From contig CAJTPK010000029.1 of the NCBI GenBank assembly GCA_910578075.1, positions 1 to 36,195 of the forward strand: a stretch of 36,195 nt of DNA, read 5' to 3'. Below the pieces are notes generated by a model. It had not been told where the DNA came from and did no database searches. It was given only the letters and a program-made list of their open reading frames with translations. Each line of letters opens with the position of its first letter. The stretch's first letter is position 1. Positions 1 to 8,360 of this stretch are shown in pieces. This DNA comes from an uncultured Muribaculaceae bacterium (GTDB taxonomy: Bacteria; Bacteroidota; Bacteroidia; Bacteroidales; Muribaculaceae). Position numbers and translations under genes: made by a program.

Positions 1-54
1 AACCCCTATCTAAAGTTTAGGAAACTTCTATTCTATCCGTTGAACTACAGAGGC
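1..54 (-). tRNA. tRNA-Arg (CCT), 3' part cut by the window edge
   Basis: Read on the minus strand from 54, the sequence folds as the 5' part of a tRNA. It has a seven-base acceptor strand GCCTCTG, a four-pair D stem (GTTC/GAAT) with an eight-base loop, and a five-pair anticodon stem (GAAGT/ACTTT) around loop TTCCTAA. The anticodon is CCT at 21-19, which reads AGG arginine codons. The T arm begins near base 6 and runs out of the window, so the T loop and acceptor 3' strand cannot be checked. A good promoter lies just upstream at 131-160. Confidence 0.88.
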
Positions 55-130
55 ATAGCTAATGTGAAAGCGTCACCTCTCCGTCCCCCTTGCGGGAGTT
101 GAAGAGCCGACATCACATAAAATGCGTCTG

Positions 131-160
131 CAAAGTTAGTTATTTTTTTGAAGTTGACAA
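131..160 (-). promoter_or_regulatory. Bacteroidota-type promoter for the tRNA-Arg
   Basis: On the minus strand there is TTG (160-158), a 19-bp spacer, then TAACTTTG (138-131), matching the sigma-ABfr consensus TTG-N19/20-TAnnTTTG. It faces the tRNA about 75 bp downstream. No other gene lies between 55 and 259. Confidence 0.6.
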
Positions 161-259
161 AATTTTTGGCATTCAATGAAGTTTTTAGATATCTTCCGCA
201 GTTCTGTAAAACTCTTCTTCTCTGCCAGCTTGGCACCAGTGCCACCAAACAACGCAAAC

Positions 260-874
260 TCATGCTATTTCAGTATCGTTGTCGCCATAGGTATCTTCGG
301 GTTCCTCTACTATATCTGGACCATTGTCGCGGCGTTTGCGTTTCACAGTATGCTTCAGTTTACCGATAAAGAAGTTAAGTTCAATGGATGTCTCCGATTC
401 ATCAGGCTTCAGATCCGGCAAAACGATATCGGAAAGCAATTCTGAGAAACGTGAAATCATGCTCTTGTTGTTGCTGGGCTTTCTATGCAATTCGGTTAGA
501 GTGGTCTGAAGTTCTCGAACTTGTGCGTATGTCTCTATTATTCCGAATGTTGCCTCGACTGCCTGTTTGCTTCGTAGTAATGTGGCAAGCATGTAGAGAC
601 CTTTCTCGGTAAAAGCTCTTGGAGCGTAGCGAGTCCCTCCATGTCCGGAACTTGAGGTCGTTACTAACGACCTCAAGTTTGCAAACTCGCTGTCAGACAG
701 AACAAACATGTAGTCAGACGGAAATTTGTCGAGGTTGTTTTTCACTACCTCGTTAATCCTTTTGGTTTCTACACCATAAATTTTTGCGACATCTCTGTCA
801 AGTAACACCGGTTGGTTACGTAGCATTATCAGTCGAGGGCCGATGTTTTCTGGTAAAGTTATAAGGTCGTTCAT
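260..874 (-). CDS. ORF6N domain protein
   Basis: A 204-residue protein with an ORF6N domain in its first ~125 residues. The segment VLLDRDVAKIYGVETKRINE is followed by FPSDYMFVLSD, and later AFTEKGLYMLATLLRS, all as in Bacteroidota ORF6N proteins. This domain is shared with phage and mobile-element regulators and is thought to bind DNA; the exact role here is unknown. The C-terminal third is charged, with a basic KRKRRD patch. The frame stays open upstream to a GTG at 955 and an ATG at 937, but the promoter at 966-996 would leave almost no leader for the GTG, and conserved sequence starts at the ATG at 874, so that start was chosen. It stands alone; nothing mobile was seen next to it. Confidence 0.82.
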   Translation of the reverse strand: MNDLITLPENIGPRLIMLRNQPVLLDRDVAKIYGVETKRINEVVKNNLDKFPSDYMFVLSDSEFANLRSLVTTSSSGHGGTRYAPRAFTEKGLYMLATLLRSKQAVEATFGIIETYAQVRELQTTLTELHRKPSNNKSMISRFSELLSDIVLPDLKPDESETSIELNFFIGKLKHTVKRKRRDNGPDIVEEPEDTYGDNDTEIA

Positions 875-965
875 AATGTATGGGCTTCGAGTTCTTTTAT
901 TATGGCATCGATTTCGATGCGCGGAGCTTGTTTTCATGTTCCATGATGCGTGCACCGTTAGAATC

Positions 966-996
966 CAAAGTTACAATTTTTTTTCGATACTGCAAA
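966..996 (-). promoter_or_regulatory. Promoter for the ORF6N gene
   Basis: Minus strand: TTTG (996-993), 19-bp spacer, TAACTTTG (973-966). This is a near-perfect Bacteroidota promoter. The predicted transcript start near 960 gives a leader of about 85 bases before the chosen ATG at 874. Confidence 0.6.
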
Positions 997-1047
997 TAAA
1001 ATATTGGTGTCGGTCAATATGCACAATCATCATAAATATAATCGGGG

Positions 1048-1938
1048 TCAGCGGAGGCGGAGGGTAGTGCCGGGGCGGTCGGCGGCGCGTGGGTTGAGGC
1101 GGCGGAGAGTGGAGAGTTTCATGCCGAAGCGCTGGGCTATGGAATGGATGGACTCACCTTCGCCTATTGTGGCGCGTGACAGTCCGTCGGGAGGGGTGTC
1201 GCGTTTCTCTTCAAGATATACCTCTTCCCAGGGTTTTATCTCGCGGTCTTTGTCAACATCGTTGTATTTGAGAAGTTTAGAGGTCTTGATTCCCAATTCT
1301 TTCGCGATGGATGAGTATGTGTCGCCCGGAGATGCTATGACGCAATGCAGTCCGCGGGAGCGGCGCACGGGATGTGTGGAGCGAAGCATGTTGTGGATGA
1401 AATCGGCATCCTCTTCCGAGCGGCGTCCCGCCTCGGTGTCGAAAAGATAGAGTGCATACCGCTCGATTATTGTTATAAGGCGCGTGGCATAGTTGGGGTC
1501 TGTGGCATAGCCGCATTTCTTCAACCCTTTTGCCCATGCGGCATAGTCGGTGACATCATGTTTGAATAATGGTGCGTATCGCTTGCGGAGCAAAAACCGG
1601 GAATGGTCTTCGAAGCTCTCGGCTGCCGAGACGTATGACCGGAAGCATTCATTTGCTGCGTCATCGTTTCGCAGCAAGGTATCGCCACGCCATTCGTTAT
1701 GGCATTTTATGCCGAAGTGGTTGTTGCCCTCCGTGGCAAGCGAAGACTGGCCGGCGCGGCTCTCCAGCAATCCCTGGGCAAGAGTGATGGAGGCGGGGAT
1801 GCCATGAGCTTTCTGTTGCTCTATGGCCATCTCGCTGTAGGTGTCGATATATTCCTGATAAGGATTTCTTTTAGCCGCCTGAATAGTCAGCGGTAATATC
1901 AGCAGTGTGTATATCAAGTATTTTCTTAATAATCTCAT
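1048..1938 (-). CDS. Secreted glucosaminidase with LysM repeats
   Basis: A 296-residue exported peptidoglycan hydrolase. Residues 1-21 are a signal peptide (MRLLRKYLIYTLLILPLTIQ). Residues 28-165 match the GH73 / mannosyl-glycoprotein endo-beta-N-acetylglucosaminidase domain, with LLESRAG holding the likely catalytic Glu59 and the family block EGNNHFGIKCH at 70-80. Two LysM-like repeats follow, around 198-245 (ending KPWEEVYLEE) and 252-296 (GEGESIHSIAQRFGMKLSTLRRLNP), which should bind the glycan backbone. It is expected to cut N-acetylglucosamine linkages in the periplasm during wall remodelling. Transcription runs divergently from the cytidine deaminase gene; a TAATTTTG -7 box lies at 1990-1983. 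Confidence 0.9.
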   Translation of the reverse strand: MRLLRKYLIYTLLILPLTIQAAKRNPYQEYIDTYSEMAIEQQKAHGIPASITLAQGLLESRAGQSSLATEGNNHFGIKCHNEWRGDTLLRNDDAANECFRSYVSAAESFEDHSRFLLRKRYAPLFKHDVTDYAAWAKGLKKCGYATDPNYATRLITIIERYALYLFDTEAGRRSEEDADFIHNMLRSTHPVRRSRGLHCVIASPGDTYSSIAKELGIKTSKLLKYNDVDKDREIKPWEEVYLEEKRDTPPDGLSRATIGEGESIHSIAQRFGMKLSTLRRLNPRAADRPGTTLRLR

Positions 1939-1982
1939 AGCATCTTTATGAAGCGGATTTTATGAATCAGATCCGTTTCCTG

Positions 1983-2010
1983 CAAAATTACGCAAAATTT
2001 GCTATTTTTG
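1983..2010. promoter_or_regulatory. Divergent -7 boxes for the glucosaminidase and cdd
   Basis: Two TAnnTTTG motifs lie back to back: TAATTTTG on the minus strand (1990-1983), facing the glucosaminidase, and TATTTTTG on the plus strand (2003-2010), facing cdd. Neither has a clear -33 TTG at the usual spacing, so these are -7 calls only. Confidence 0.4.
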
Positions 2011-2052
2011 CGTTATAATAAAAAGTTTAAATGAGTTCAACAAAAGAATGCC

Positions 2053-2550
2053 ATGAAAGAGAAAGAGATCAAGACAGTGATAAAAGAGTGTCAGGTAGAG
2101 GAACTATCGTCTGCCGACCGTGAGCTTGTGGAAAGAGCCAAGGCGATGACACGCACATCGTATGCGCCGTATTCCAAATTTCATGTCGGGGCGGCGATTC
2201 TGATGGATAACGGTGAGATAGTAGGAGGAAGTAATCAGGAGAACGCAGCCTATTCATCCGGCACATGCGCCGAGCGTTCCGCTTGTTTCTATGCGTCGGC
2301 ACGCTATCCCGGTGTTCCGATGAAAAAGATAGCGATTGCAGCCTGGACGCGGTTGCACGCGGCTGAAGACACCCCCGATGCAGAATGTTTCCAGCATCTG
2401 CCGATCAGTCCGTGTGGCTCATGCCGCCAGGCTCTTCTCGAATATGAAGCTAAATATGGTCCGATAGAGGTGATTCTTTACGGACTTGACCGCACCTATA
2501 TCCTCCCCTCGGTGGCCTCCCTGCTGCCGCTGTGCTTCACCGAATTCTGA
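2053..2550 (+). CDS. cdd: Cytidine deaminase
   Basis: A 165-residue enzyme that deaminates cytidine and deoxycytidine to the uridine forms in pyrimidine salvage. The zinc site is complete: TCAER gives ligand Cys72 and catalytic Glu74, and PCGSC gives ligands Cys121 and Cys124. FHVGAAI and GSNQENAAYSSG are the usual substrate-side blocks. It is somewhat longer than the ~130-residue tetrameric form, with an N-terminal extension of about 25 residues and an insert near residues 100-117. A single gene; its stop abuts the stop of the convergent GLPGLI gene. Confidence 0.95.
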   Translation: MKEKEIKTVIKECQVEELSSADRELVERAKAMTRTSYAPYSKFHVGAAILMDNGEIVGGSNQENAAYSSGTCAERSACFYASARYPGVPMKKIAIAAWTRLHAAEDTPDAECFQHLPISPCGSCRQALLEYEAKYGPIEVILYGLDRTYILPSVASLLPLCFTEF

Positions 2551-3399
2551 TCATTCGAGTTCGAGCGGACAGAAGAAAAGGCGTCTGCTTTCCATCTCCG
2601 CTTTTTTCTCCGGAGTCATGTCGACGAGACCGGAAGTGGAGAACATCTTGCCGAAATTCACCTTGTGGTCCTCATACAGCGCGTTGAACCGTTCGCGCTT
2701 CATGCGTATAGGGTCGCTGTCGCGGTATGTCCCGATGGGGTGCACATCCTTTTTGATACCTAAAGCGCGATATTCGTGGTCGCCCGAGGCATCCGTCATC
2801 TTCAGGATAAGTCCGGGCAGACCACTGAATTTCGCCGGGCCATCGTTATGGGGAATATCGCTGTACCATGCCGTCCAGTCTCTGCCGCGCCAGCTCGTTG
2901 TTGCCTTGTGGCAGATATGTCCCAACACGGTTGTCGTGTCCGGTTCGAGTTTCCATTGGAATACAGGCAGCGGCTCAGTATAGCAATATGACTGTCCGGT
3001 CATGATGTCGACATGGTAATACGTAGAGTCCCTGAAATTCTTGACAGATTTTTCAGGCCTGCAGTCAAGAGCAGTGTACAACTTTTTAAGATAGTTAGGT
3101 GAAAATTTTTCACCGGCTCTTGAGTTGAAAACGGAGTCGGCGCGATATTCACCCAAGTCATCGTATATGGAATTGTTTTTGCCGATGGAAAGAATGTCAT
3201 ACCTGATATCCTTGTATCCAAGTACTTTGTCATACATTATATGGGCGTATATGATCTGCAGGGAGGTGGTGTCAATAATGTTGTATTGTTCATCATAAGT
3301 TTTCATAATCATGCTCTTTTCATCCATATCATAAGAAGAACGGGCTGTAAATATGCATGAAATTGAAAAGATTAGTAAAAAGAAGGTCCTATTTAACAT
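2551..3399 (-). CDS. GLPGLI family protein A (divergent copy)
   Basis: A 282-residue exported protein of the GLPGLI (TIGR01200, Porph_ging) family, whose function is unknown. It has an N-terminal signal segment (residues 1-20), then the family blocks: GQSYCYTEPLP at 135-145, HKATTSWRGRDWTAWYSDIP at 164-183 and FSGLPGLIL at 191-199. It ends RRLFFCPLELE, almost the same as the other copies. It is the most diverged of the six GLPGLI proteins here and the only one downstream of the TonB-receptor-like gene, 41 bp away, so it is probably in the same transcript. Families of this type often sit next to TonB-receptor-like proteins, which suggests a periplasmic or outer-membrane role. Confidence 0.88.
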   Translation of the reverse strand: MLNRTFFLLIFSISCIFTARSSYDMDEKSMIMKTYDEQYNIIDTTSLQIIYAHIMYDKVLGYKDIRYDILSIGKNNSIYDDLGEYRADSVFNSRAGEKFSPNYLKKLYTALDCRPEKSVKNFRDSTYYHVDIMTGQSYCYTEPLPVFQWKLEPDTTTVLGHICHKATTSWRGRDWTAWYSDIPHNDGPAKFSGLPGLILKMTDASGDHEYRALGIKKDVHPIGTYRDSDPIRMKRERFNALYEDHKVNFGKMFSTSGLVDMTPEKKAEMESRRLFFCPLELE

Positions 3400-3440
3400 A
3401 TATGGTACTGATTATTGTATTAAGGAATCCATATTTTATG

Positions 3441-6035
3441 TCAGAATGAGTAGCGGGCGGTAAGCATCGCCTGGATGGGACGGAGGGTGTAGGAGTAGGT
3501 TATGAGGTCGAGGGAGTTGTAGATGGTGTAGGAGTAGTCGCGTATGTTGGTGAGGTTGGTGCCTGTCAGCTCTATCTCGAATTTGCGGAGCTTCAATCTC
3601 ACACCTGCATCAACAAAGAGATTGGTCTTGTAACTGTCATCGGTAAACTGGCTGCGCCGCAAGTCAGCTTTTCCATATATCTCGAGAATAGGCAGAGGGA
3701 ATACCGAAATTTTGCCGTTGAACGACAGGTCATCGAGGGAAACGTCCGGCATCATGCCGTGGAACGATTGCGTGGTGCGCGACCATGAGACTTCTCCATA
3801 GACGGTAAGGATGTCGGAAAACTGTGTGGTCTCTATTTTACCTCCTGCTGAATAGAATGAGCTACGGTTGCGTATCTCCTTGCCGGCGCGGATGCTGTTG
3901 CGCGATGACCATAATCCTGAGCCGTTGACAGAGAACATGGTTCTCCATTCCCTCACGTCTTTTGTCGCGGTCAGGGAGGCATGTGTTGATTCGGTATGGT
4001 TGGAAGTGTTGACGGAAGAGGTGGAGGTGGATGCTCCTCCTTGCCCGACATCATATACCGAGAGGGAATTGTGCTTGGTTCTTGAGTACGAAGCCATGGC
4101 AAGCAGATAAAGGCCCTCAGGAAGATTCCGGTAGTTGAAATCTCCTTTCACATAATCGCGCCGCGCGATGTTGAGCGCGCCGTTGCCAAGTGTGGAACGC
4201 GTGCGATATGTGGTATAGACGGGATTGATTATGAAATTACTCATGTCGCCTATGGTGTATGACCTGCCAAGACCGAAGTCTGCCACAAACTGCTGGTGGG
4301 GCTTGTACATGATGCTTGTGGCGAAATCCACATACGGTCGGTTGTGGATATATTTACTGGATGTCGCGATGTCGGTGTAATTGATGTTGTATAGGTTTAC
4401 CGGGAACTGGACGCGGATTGTGAACTTGCCCGGAATCGCGAATTTATAGAAAGGAGTCGCCACGGTGCGCAGTCTGAATCCTGATATGTCATTCTCCGTC
4501 ATGGATTGGTCTCCGACCGCTCCGTAGGTATGCATGCGGTCATAATCAGCCTCAAAGAAAATCCCGATTCCGGCAGTTGATTTTCTATTTAGAAGCCATG
4601 AGAATGTGGTGGATTCCGAATTTATAAACGACAGCCCCTTGACAGTCTGCGACAGCCCTTCCTCGCCATCGGCACCGGAGGCTGTCATGCTGTTGACGGG
4701 GGTGTTGTTGACCGAGGTGTATGAATTCAGTTCATATACCTTGCTGCCCTTGCGGAAGATGGTTTTAAGGGAGTTTCCTGCCCGGAAATCATGGTTGCGC
4801 AGTTTCTGGTTAACAGACTCCGGGTTTCTCAGACTGTATGAGTTGTCATTAAAATAACCGGCGAACCATGCCTGGTCGGAGAAAAAGAAGCTGTCTTTGT
4901 TTTTCTCGGCTTTAAGCGATACAAACACTCCGTGCTGCGACATGCGCGATGTCGCGTTCTGTTCGAACACGGTGTTCTCTTCGCCCGTAGCGAAATATTC
5001 AGTCCGGGTAAGGTTGCTGTATTTGCTATGTTCCAGAGAGTATGAGGAGTTTACAGTGAGTGTAGTCTCGTCTTTAAGTTTGAAGAGAGTGTTCGCGGAG
5101 AAATATGCGGATTTATTATTGAGGAAACGTGCCTGTGAGATCGGCGGTGTGCCAAAGGGCATGAATGTGAACATGGAATATGCCTTTGAGGCGTTCCGGT
5201 CATAGCTGAGGGAGGCGTATGGCGAGCCGCTGTTGTTTCCGTTTGCCGATATTATGGTCTGGTTGTTTGGGGAGATCAGCATTCCGTATAACTGTCCGAG
5301 CCATAGCATCCGTTCTCCATAGCCGCCTCCTGCCGTAACATGTCCCAAAGGTTTCAGCATGCGCCCCTTCTTAAGACGGAGGTTGAGGGCTGCGCGGTCA
5401 TCCTCCTGCACACCCTTGAGCACACGTTTTGCCTGATGGCGGTCGTAGATGTCGATGGTGGAGATATCTTCGGGTGTGATATTCCGCGATGCAACCTGAT
5501 AATTGTTACCCATGAGGTTTAGTCCCTCGATGTAGAAATTGTTGATGGGTTTTTCACCATAATAAATCTTTCCCCCTTTATCTACCGTCACTCCGGGGAG
5601 CTTCTTTATCACATCCTCGATGCTGCGGTCGCCACGGCCGGTAAATGCCGAGACATCGTAAGATATGGTATCCCCCTTGACGCGGGTGTGAGGCGCTTTC
5701 ACCACCACTTCATCAAGTTTGTAGGCGCCTTTGTTAAGTGACACCTTAAGAGGCTTGGACGGATCTTCGATGTGTACCGTTTTCTCCTCATACTTTGGGG
5801 AGACGAGCACCAGCCGGGCGGGAAGAGCAAGGGAGTCGGTGGATATGGCGAAATTCCCTTTGTTGTCAGATCGTGTGAAGGCAACAGGGGAAGCTCCCCC
5901 GGCTGGATAAATACGCACGATTATTCCTCCGAGAGCCTGCCCCTCGGAGTTAGACACGTTTCCTGTGATTCTCACTGCGGCGTTCGCTGTGAGAATAATT
6001 ATCACGGACAACAATATCATAATAATCTTGCGCAT
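3441..6035 (-). CDS. TonB-receptor-like outer membrane protein with carboxypeptidase-regulatory-like domain
   Basis: An 864-residue outer membrane protein. A signal peptide (about 20 residues, start MRKIIMILLSVIIILTANA) is followed by a carboxypeptidase-regulatory-like beta-sandwich (VRITGNVSNSEGQALGGIIVRIYP, to about residue 105). Next is a plug-like domain containing LDEVVVKA, IEDVIKKLPGVTVDKGGKIYYGEKPI and DISTIDIYDRHQAKRVL, then a long beta-barrel ending in an aromatic residue (ARYSF). No SusD partner or TonB box could be assigned, so active import is not shown. It lies between GLPGLI genes and is probably co-transcribed with them. An upstream in-frame ATG at 6047 is possible, but the later one gives a cleaner signal peptide. 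Confidence 0.88.
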   Translation of the reverse strand: MRKIIMILLSVIIILTANAAVRITGNVSNSEGQALGGIIVRIYPAGGASPVAFTRSDNKGNFAISTDSLALPARLVLVSPKYEEKTVHIEDPSKPLKVSLNKGAYKLDEVVVKAPHTRVKGDTISYDVSAFTGRGDRSIEDVIKKLPGVTVDKGGKIYYGEKPINNFYIEGLNLMGNNYQVASRNITPEDISTIDIYDRHQAKRVLKGVQEDDRAALNLRLKKGRMLKPLGHVTAGGGYGERMLWLGQLYGMLISPNNQTIISANGNNSGSPYASLSYDRNASKAYSMFTFMPFGTPPISQARFLNNKSAYFSANTLFKLKDETTLTVNSSYSLEHSKYSNLTRTEYFATGEENTVFEQNATSRMSQHGVFVSLKAEKNKDSFFFSDQAWFAGYFNDNSYSLRNPESVNQKLRNHDFRAGNSLKTIFRKGSKVYELNSYTSVNNTPVNSMTASGADGEEGLSQTVKGLSFINSESTTFSWLLNRKSTAGIGIFFEADYDRMHTYGAVGDQSMTENDISGFRLRTVATPFYKFAIPGKFTIRVQFPVNLYNINYTDIATSSKYIHNRPYVDFATSIMYKPHQQFVADFGLGRSYTIGDMSNFIINPVYTTYRTRSTLGNGALNIARRDYVKGDFNYRNLPEGLYLLAMASYSRTKHNSLSVYDVGQGGASTSTSSVNTSNHTESTHASLTATKDVREWRTMFSVNGSGLWSSRNSIRAGKEIRNRSSFYSAGGKIETTQFSDILTVYGEVSWSRTTQSFHGMMPDVSLDDLSFNGKISVFPLPILEIYGKADLRRSQFTDDSYKTNLFVDAGVRLKLRKFEIELTGTNLTNIRDYSYTIYNSLDLITYSYTLRPIQAMLTARYSF

Positions 6036-6060
6036 GTCGTGTCGCATAGCTGTATATCGG

Positions 6061-6912
6061 TTATTCCAGTTCGATGGGGCAGTAGAATAAGCGTCGGCTG
6101 ATGCGTTCCTTGTGCTCGGGTTTGACCTGTACGAGACCGGAGTTAGCCAGTGTTTTGCCTATATTAAGTTTGTGATCTTTCTGCATAGCCTCGAATTTCT
6201 CCCTTTTTGTTTTTATTGGCTTGGATTTCCTGCGGAAGCCGAACGGATAATTATCTTTCTTTATTCCTATAGCCTGAAACTTATGCTCACCGGTGGCATC
6301 CTCCAGTCCGAGAATGAGCCCGGGCAGCCCTGTGAATTTCCAGGGTCCGTCGCTGAATGGGATGTCGCTGTACCATGCAGTCCAGTCTCTTCCGCGCCAT
6401 CTTGCCGTAGCCTTGTGGCATTCATAGCCCAATATCTCCTTGGTTCCGTCCGTAAGCTCCCAATTGATTTCAGGTATCGGCTCTTCATATTGGTAGGATT
6501 GCCCAAAAATAATTCCATGGAAACAGGAAACATCTGTTTTGAAGTTCTTTAAAATTTGTCCGCTTTTCCCGGAGGCATCGTACTTCATATATCTCTCCCG
6601 TTCCTCATTATACGATTCGAATTCTCCGTTTTTTGCATTGGCAACAGAATCTATCTGATAATAACCATAACTTATGAACATGGACTGCCGGTTGTTGCCG
6701 ATTGCCAGTATATCGTGCCTGAGTTCCTTTTGTTTGAGGACAGGATCAAACATTGCATGGGCATAGACAATCTCAAGGTCGGCTGTATCCACAACATTAT
6801 ATTGTAAAGAAAATTTTTCGAGCGGGAAAATCTTCTTATCCGCATCGAATTCTTCTGCAAATAATGCGGAGGGAAGCAGAAAAAGAATTAAATATGTTAG
6901 AGTACGTATCAT
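6061..6912 (-). CDS. GLPGLI family protein B
   Basis: A 283-residue exported GLPGLI (Porph_ging) protein. Signal peptide MIRTLTYLILFLLPSALFA, identical to that of copy F. The middle region (EKFSLQYNVVDTADLEIVYAHAMFDPVLKQKELRHD onwards) is also F-type. The conserved core holds EEPIPEINWELTDGTKEILG, ECHKATARWRGRDWTAWYSD and GPWKFTGLPGLIL; the C-terminus ends RRLFYCPIELE. Only 25 bp separate its stop from the receptor gene, so the two are likely one transcript. An ATG 12 bp upstream (6924) gives MQDI before the signal peptide and is less likely. Molecular function is unknown. Confidence 0.88.
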   Translation of the reverse strand: MIRTLTYLILFLLPSALFAEEFDADKKIFPLEKFSLQYNVVDTADLEIVYAHAMFDPVLKQKELRHDILAIGNNRQSMFISYGYYQIDSVANAKNGEFESYNEERERYMKYDASGKSGQILKNFKTDVSCFHGIIFGQSYQYEEPIPEINWELTDGTKEILGYECHKATARWRGRDWTAWYSDIPFSDGPWKFTGLPGLILGLEDATGEHKFQAIGIKKDNYPFGFRRKSKPIKTKREKFEAMQKDHKLNIGKTLANSGLVQVKPEHKERISRRLFYCPIELE

Positions 6913-7083
6913 AATATCCTGCAATAATTGGTTTTCGATAAAATTTAATCACGCAGAGCCGCGGAGGCGCAAAGGGGATTGTGTCGATAAATTCGGCGCG
7001 GAAGTCGTTGCCACTCCTGCTGAGGCGCGGAGATCGACGCTGCGGTTCGGAGGCTTTATTCGAGTTCGATGGGGCAGTAGAAT
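6860..7083. repeat. Long direct repeat, copy 1 (~224 bp)
   Basis: Nearly identical to 10127-10349 by eye, with only a few mismatches. It covers the signal-peptide codons of GLPGLI B, the whole B-C intergenic gap and the last codons of GLPGLI C. The gap contains a GC-rich stretch starting AATCACGCAGAGCCGCGGAG, unlike the AT-rich gaps elsewhere. A duplication that crosses gene borders in this way suggests segmental duplication or gene conversion. Confidence 0.85.
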
Positions 7084-7907
7084 GAGCGTTGGCTGATTCG
7101 ATCCTTGTCTTCGGGTTTGACTTGTGCGAGACCGGAGTTAGCCAGTGTTTTGCCGAAGTTGAGTTTGTGGTCTTTCTGCATTGCCTCGAATTTCTCCCTT
7201 TTTGTTTTTATAGGATCAAAGTTCTTGTCAAAGCCGAACGGATACTTATCTTTCTTTATTCCTATAGCCTGAAACTTATGTTCCCCGCTGGCATCCTCCA
7301 GTCCGAGGATTAGCCCGGGCAGACCGGTGAATTTATATGGACCGTCACTGAATGGGATGTCGCTGTACCATGCAGTCCAGTCTCTTCCACGCCATCTTGC
7401 TGTAGCCTTGTGGCATTCATAGCCCAATATCTCTTTTGTTCCGTCAGTAAGCTCCCAATTGATTTCAGGTATCGGCTCTTCATAAAGGTACGATTGACCG
7501 AAGATGATATTATGCACTTTCAGAGAATTATTGTTTAAATCTTTTAATATCTTACCATAGTCGCTTATGACAGAGTCATATTTCTTCGATCTTTTCGAAT
7601 ATTCATTCCATGATTCTATTGCTCCATGATTTGCATTTGTAGCTGAATCCAATTGATAGGTTCCATATTTTAGAAAGAAGGAGTTACCCGCGTCTCCGAT
7701 ACAGAGAATCTCATGCAGCAGTCTCTTTTGACTTAGTACCGGATCAATTACAGCGTGTGCATAAACGACCTCTAAATTGGCGGTATCCGCAACGTTGTAT
7801 TGTTCTGTGAATCTTTCCAACGGATATATTTTCTTGTCTGCATCGAATTCCTTAGCAAAGGCTGTAAGGTAAAGAGTGCAGAGTATTATATAAGTGAAGA
7901 ATCTCAT
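7056..7907 (-). CDS. GLPGLI family protein C
   Basis: A 283-residue exported GLPGLI protein. Signal peptide MRFFTYIILCTLYLTAFA differs from copies B, E and F. The middle part (ERFTEQYNVADTANLEVVYA, DPVLSQKRLLHEILCIGDAG) is shared with E. The core has GYECHKATARWRGRDWTAWY (162-181) and FTGLPGLIL (193-201), and the C-terminal region (FGFDKNFDPIKTKREKFEAM) is shared with D. DNA from 7126 to 7379 is identical to 8431-8684 in D, a mark of recent conversion. It follows small secreted protein 1 and a hairpin, with only 23 bp between the hairpin and the start codon, so it probably depends on read-through. Function unknown. Confidence 0.88.
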   Translation of the reverse strand: MRFFTYIILCTLYLTAFAKEFDADKKIYPLERFTEQYNVADTANLEVVYAHAVIDPVLSQKRLLHEILCIGDAGNSFFLKYGTYQLDSATNANHGAIESWNEYSKRSKKYDSVISDYGKILKDLNNNSLKVHNIIFGQSYLYEEPIPEINWELTDGTKEILGYECHKATARWRGRDWTAWYSDIPFSDGPYKFTGLPGLILGLEDASGEHKFQAIGIKKDKYPFGFDKNFDPIKTKREKFEAMQKDHKLNFGKTLANSGLAQVKPEDKDRISQRSFYCPIELE

Positions 7908-7930
7908 AGCGTATCAAGTATTTTAGTTAA

Positions 7931-7958
7931 AACTCAGGCGATATGTACCGCCTGAGTT
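7931..7958 (-). terminator. Hairpin after small secreted protein 1
   Basis: A perfect 10-bp stem, AACTCAGGCG (7931-7940) with CGCCTGAGTT (7949-7958), and an 8-base loop. Read on the minus strand it runs into TTTTAACTAAAATA, so it is a plausible intrinsic terminator or partial attenuator, 9 bp after the stop codon. No promoter fits between it and GLPGLI C. Confidence 0.65.
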
Positions 7959-7967
7959 GAGTTGGTT

Positions 7968-8231
7968 TTAAGGAACAGCAGGAATCGGATCTTTCGGTTG
8001 TTCCTCTTTCGAAGGAGGTGTCACTTCGCCATTGCCACCCGTGTTTCCAACTCCTTCACAATACTTGGCATCCAATTCAGCGTAGAACGCGTCAGCTTCA
8101 GCTTTGGTTTTAAAAAAGTCCGGGGATACTGTTTGTACCGCAATACCGCAGGGAGTGTTGTGCATCCAGGCATTGGTGCTGAATGTCCCTAAAAGGGCGA
8201 TGAAGGCACCCGATAAAAGCAACTTTTTCAT
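7968..8231 (-). CDS. Small secreted protein 1 (unassigned family)
   Basis: An 87-residue protein with a signal peptide (MKKLLLSGAFIALLGTFSTNA). The mature part has three pieces: WMHNTPCGIAVQTV; an acidic helix-like stretch FFKTKAEADAFYAELDAKYC; and a linker plus proline-rich tail ending EEQPKDPIPAVP. It has two cysteines, which could form a disulphide. It closely matches the protein at 11232-11480, with the same ends and a variable middle, so the reading frame is under selection. I do not recognise the family. It has its own promoter (8275-8306) and is followed by a hairpin, then GLPGLI C. A precursor peptide, a binding partner of GLPGLI proteins or a substrate of the receptor are all possible; none is shown. 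Confidence 0.82.
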   Translation of the reverse strand: MKKLLLSGAFIALLGTFSTNAWMHNTPCGIAVQTVSPDFFKTKAEADAFYAELDAKYCEGVGNTGGNGEVTPPSKEEQPKDPIPAVP

Positions 8232-8274
8232 GGCTGTAAGTTTTAGATGTTAGACATGAGTGATCTTTCGCTTG

Positions 8275-8306
8275 TAAATATATACAAAATGTCGTACAAA
8301 TGCAAA
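8275..8306 (-). promoter_or_regulatory. Promoter of small secreted protein 1
   Basis: Minus strand: TTTG (8306-8303), 20-bp spacer, TATATTTA (8282-8275), one base off TAnnTTTG. The same two boxes at the same distance precede the paralogue at 11524-11555, while the spacer between them has diverged. That pattern supports a working promoter. Confidence 0.6.
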
Positions 8307-8320
8307 TAAATAGCATCAAA

Positions 8321-8334
8321 ATGTTTTAAAACAT
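8321..8334. promoter_or_regulatory. Palindrome ATGTTTTAAAACAT upstream of the small protein 1 promoter
   Basis: A perfect 14-bp palindrome, 14 bp upstream of the -33 box. It recurs at the same place before small protein 2 (11570-11583), and a half copy (TTAAAACATATTAT) stands at 9301-9314 after GLPGLI E. It could be a regulator site, or simply part of the duplicated segment. Confidence 0.4.
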
Positions 8335-8360
8335 ATTATATGGGAGTTATATGGGAGACT

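Noticed and set aside
45..263. 72-codon minus-strand ORF near the left edge
   Set aside because: It overlaps the tRNA and its promoter, and the translation shows no family features.
878..940. Out-of-frame open stretch (…APRIEIDAIIKELEAHTL) ending in TGA that overlaps the ORF6N ATG
   Set aside because: It looks coding-like and could be the rest of a small upstream gene, but it has no start codon after the preceding stop and is only about 20 codons long.
3868..5205. Plus-strand ORFs inside the TonB-receptor-like gene
   Set aside because: They are shadows of a long, clearly real minus-strand gene and lack family features.
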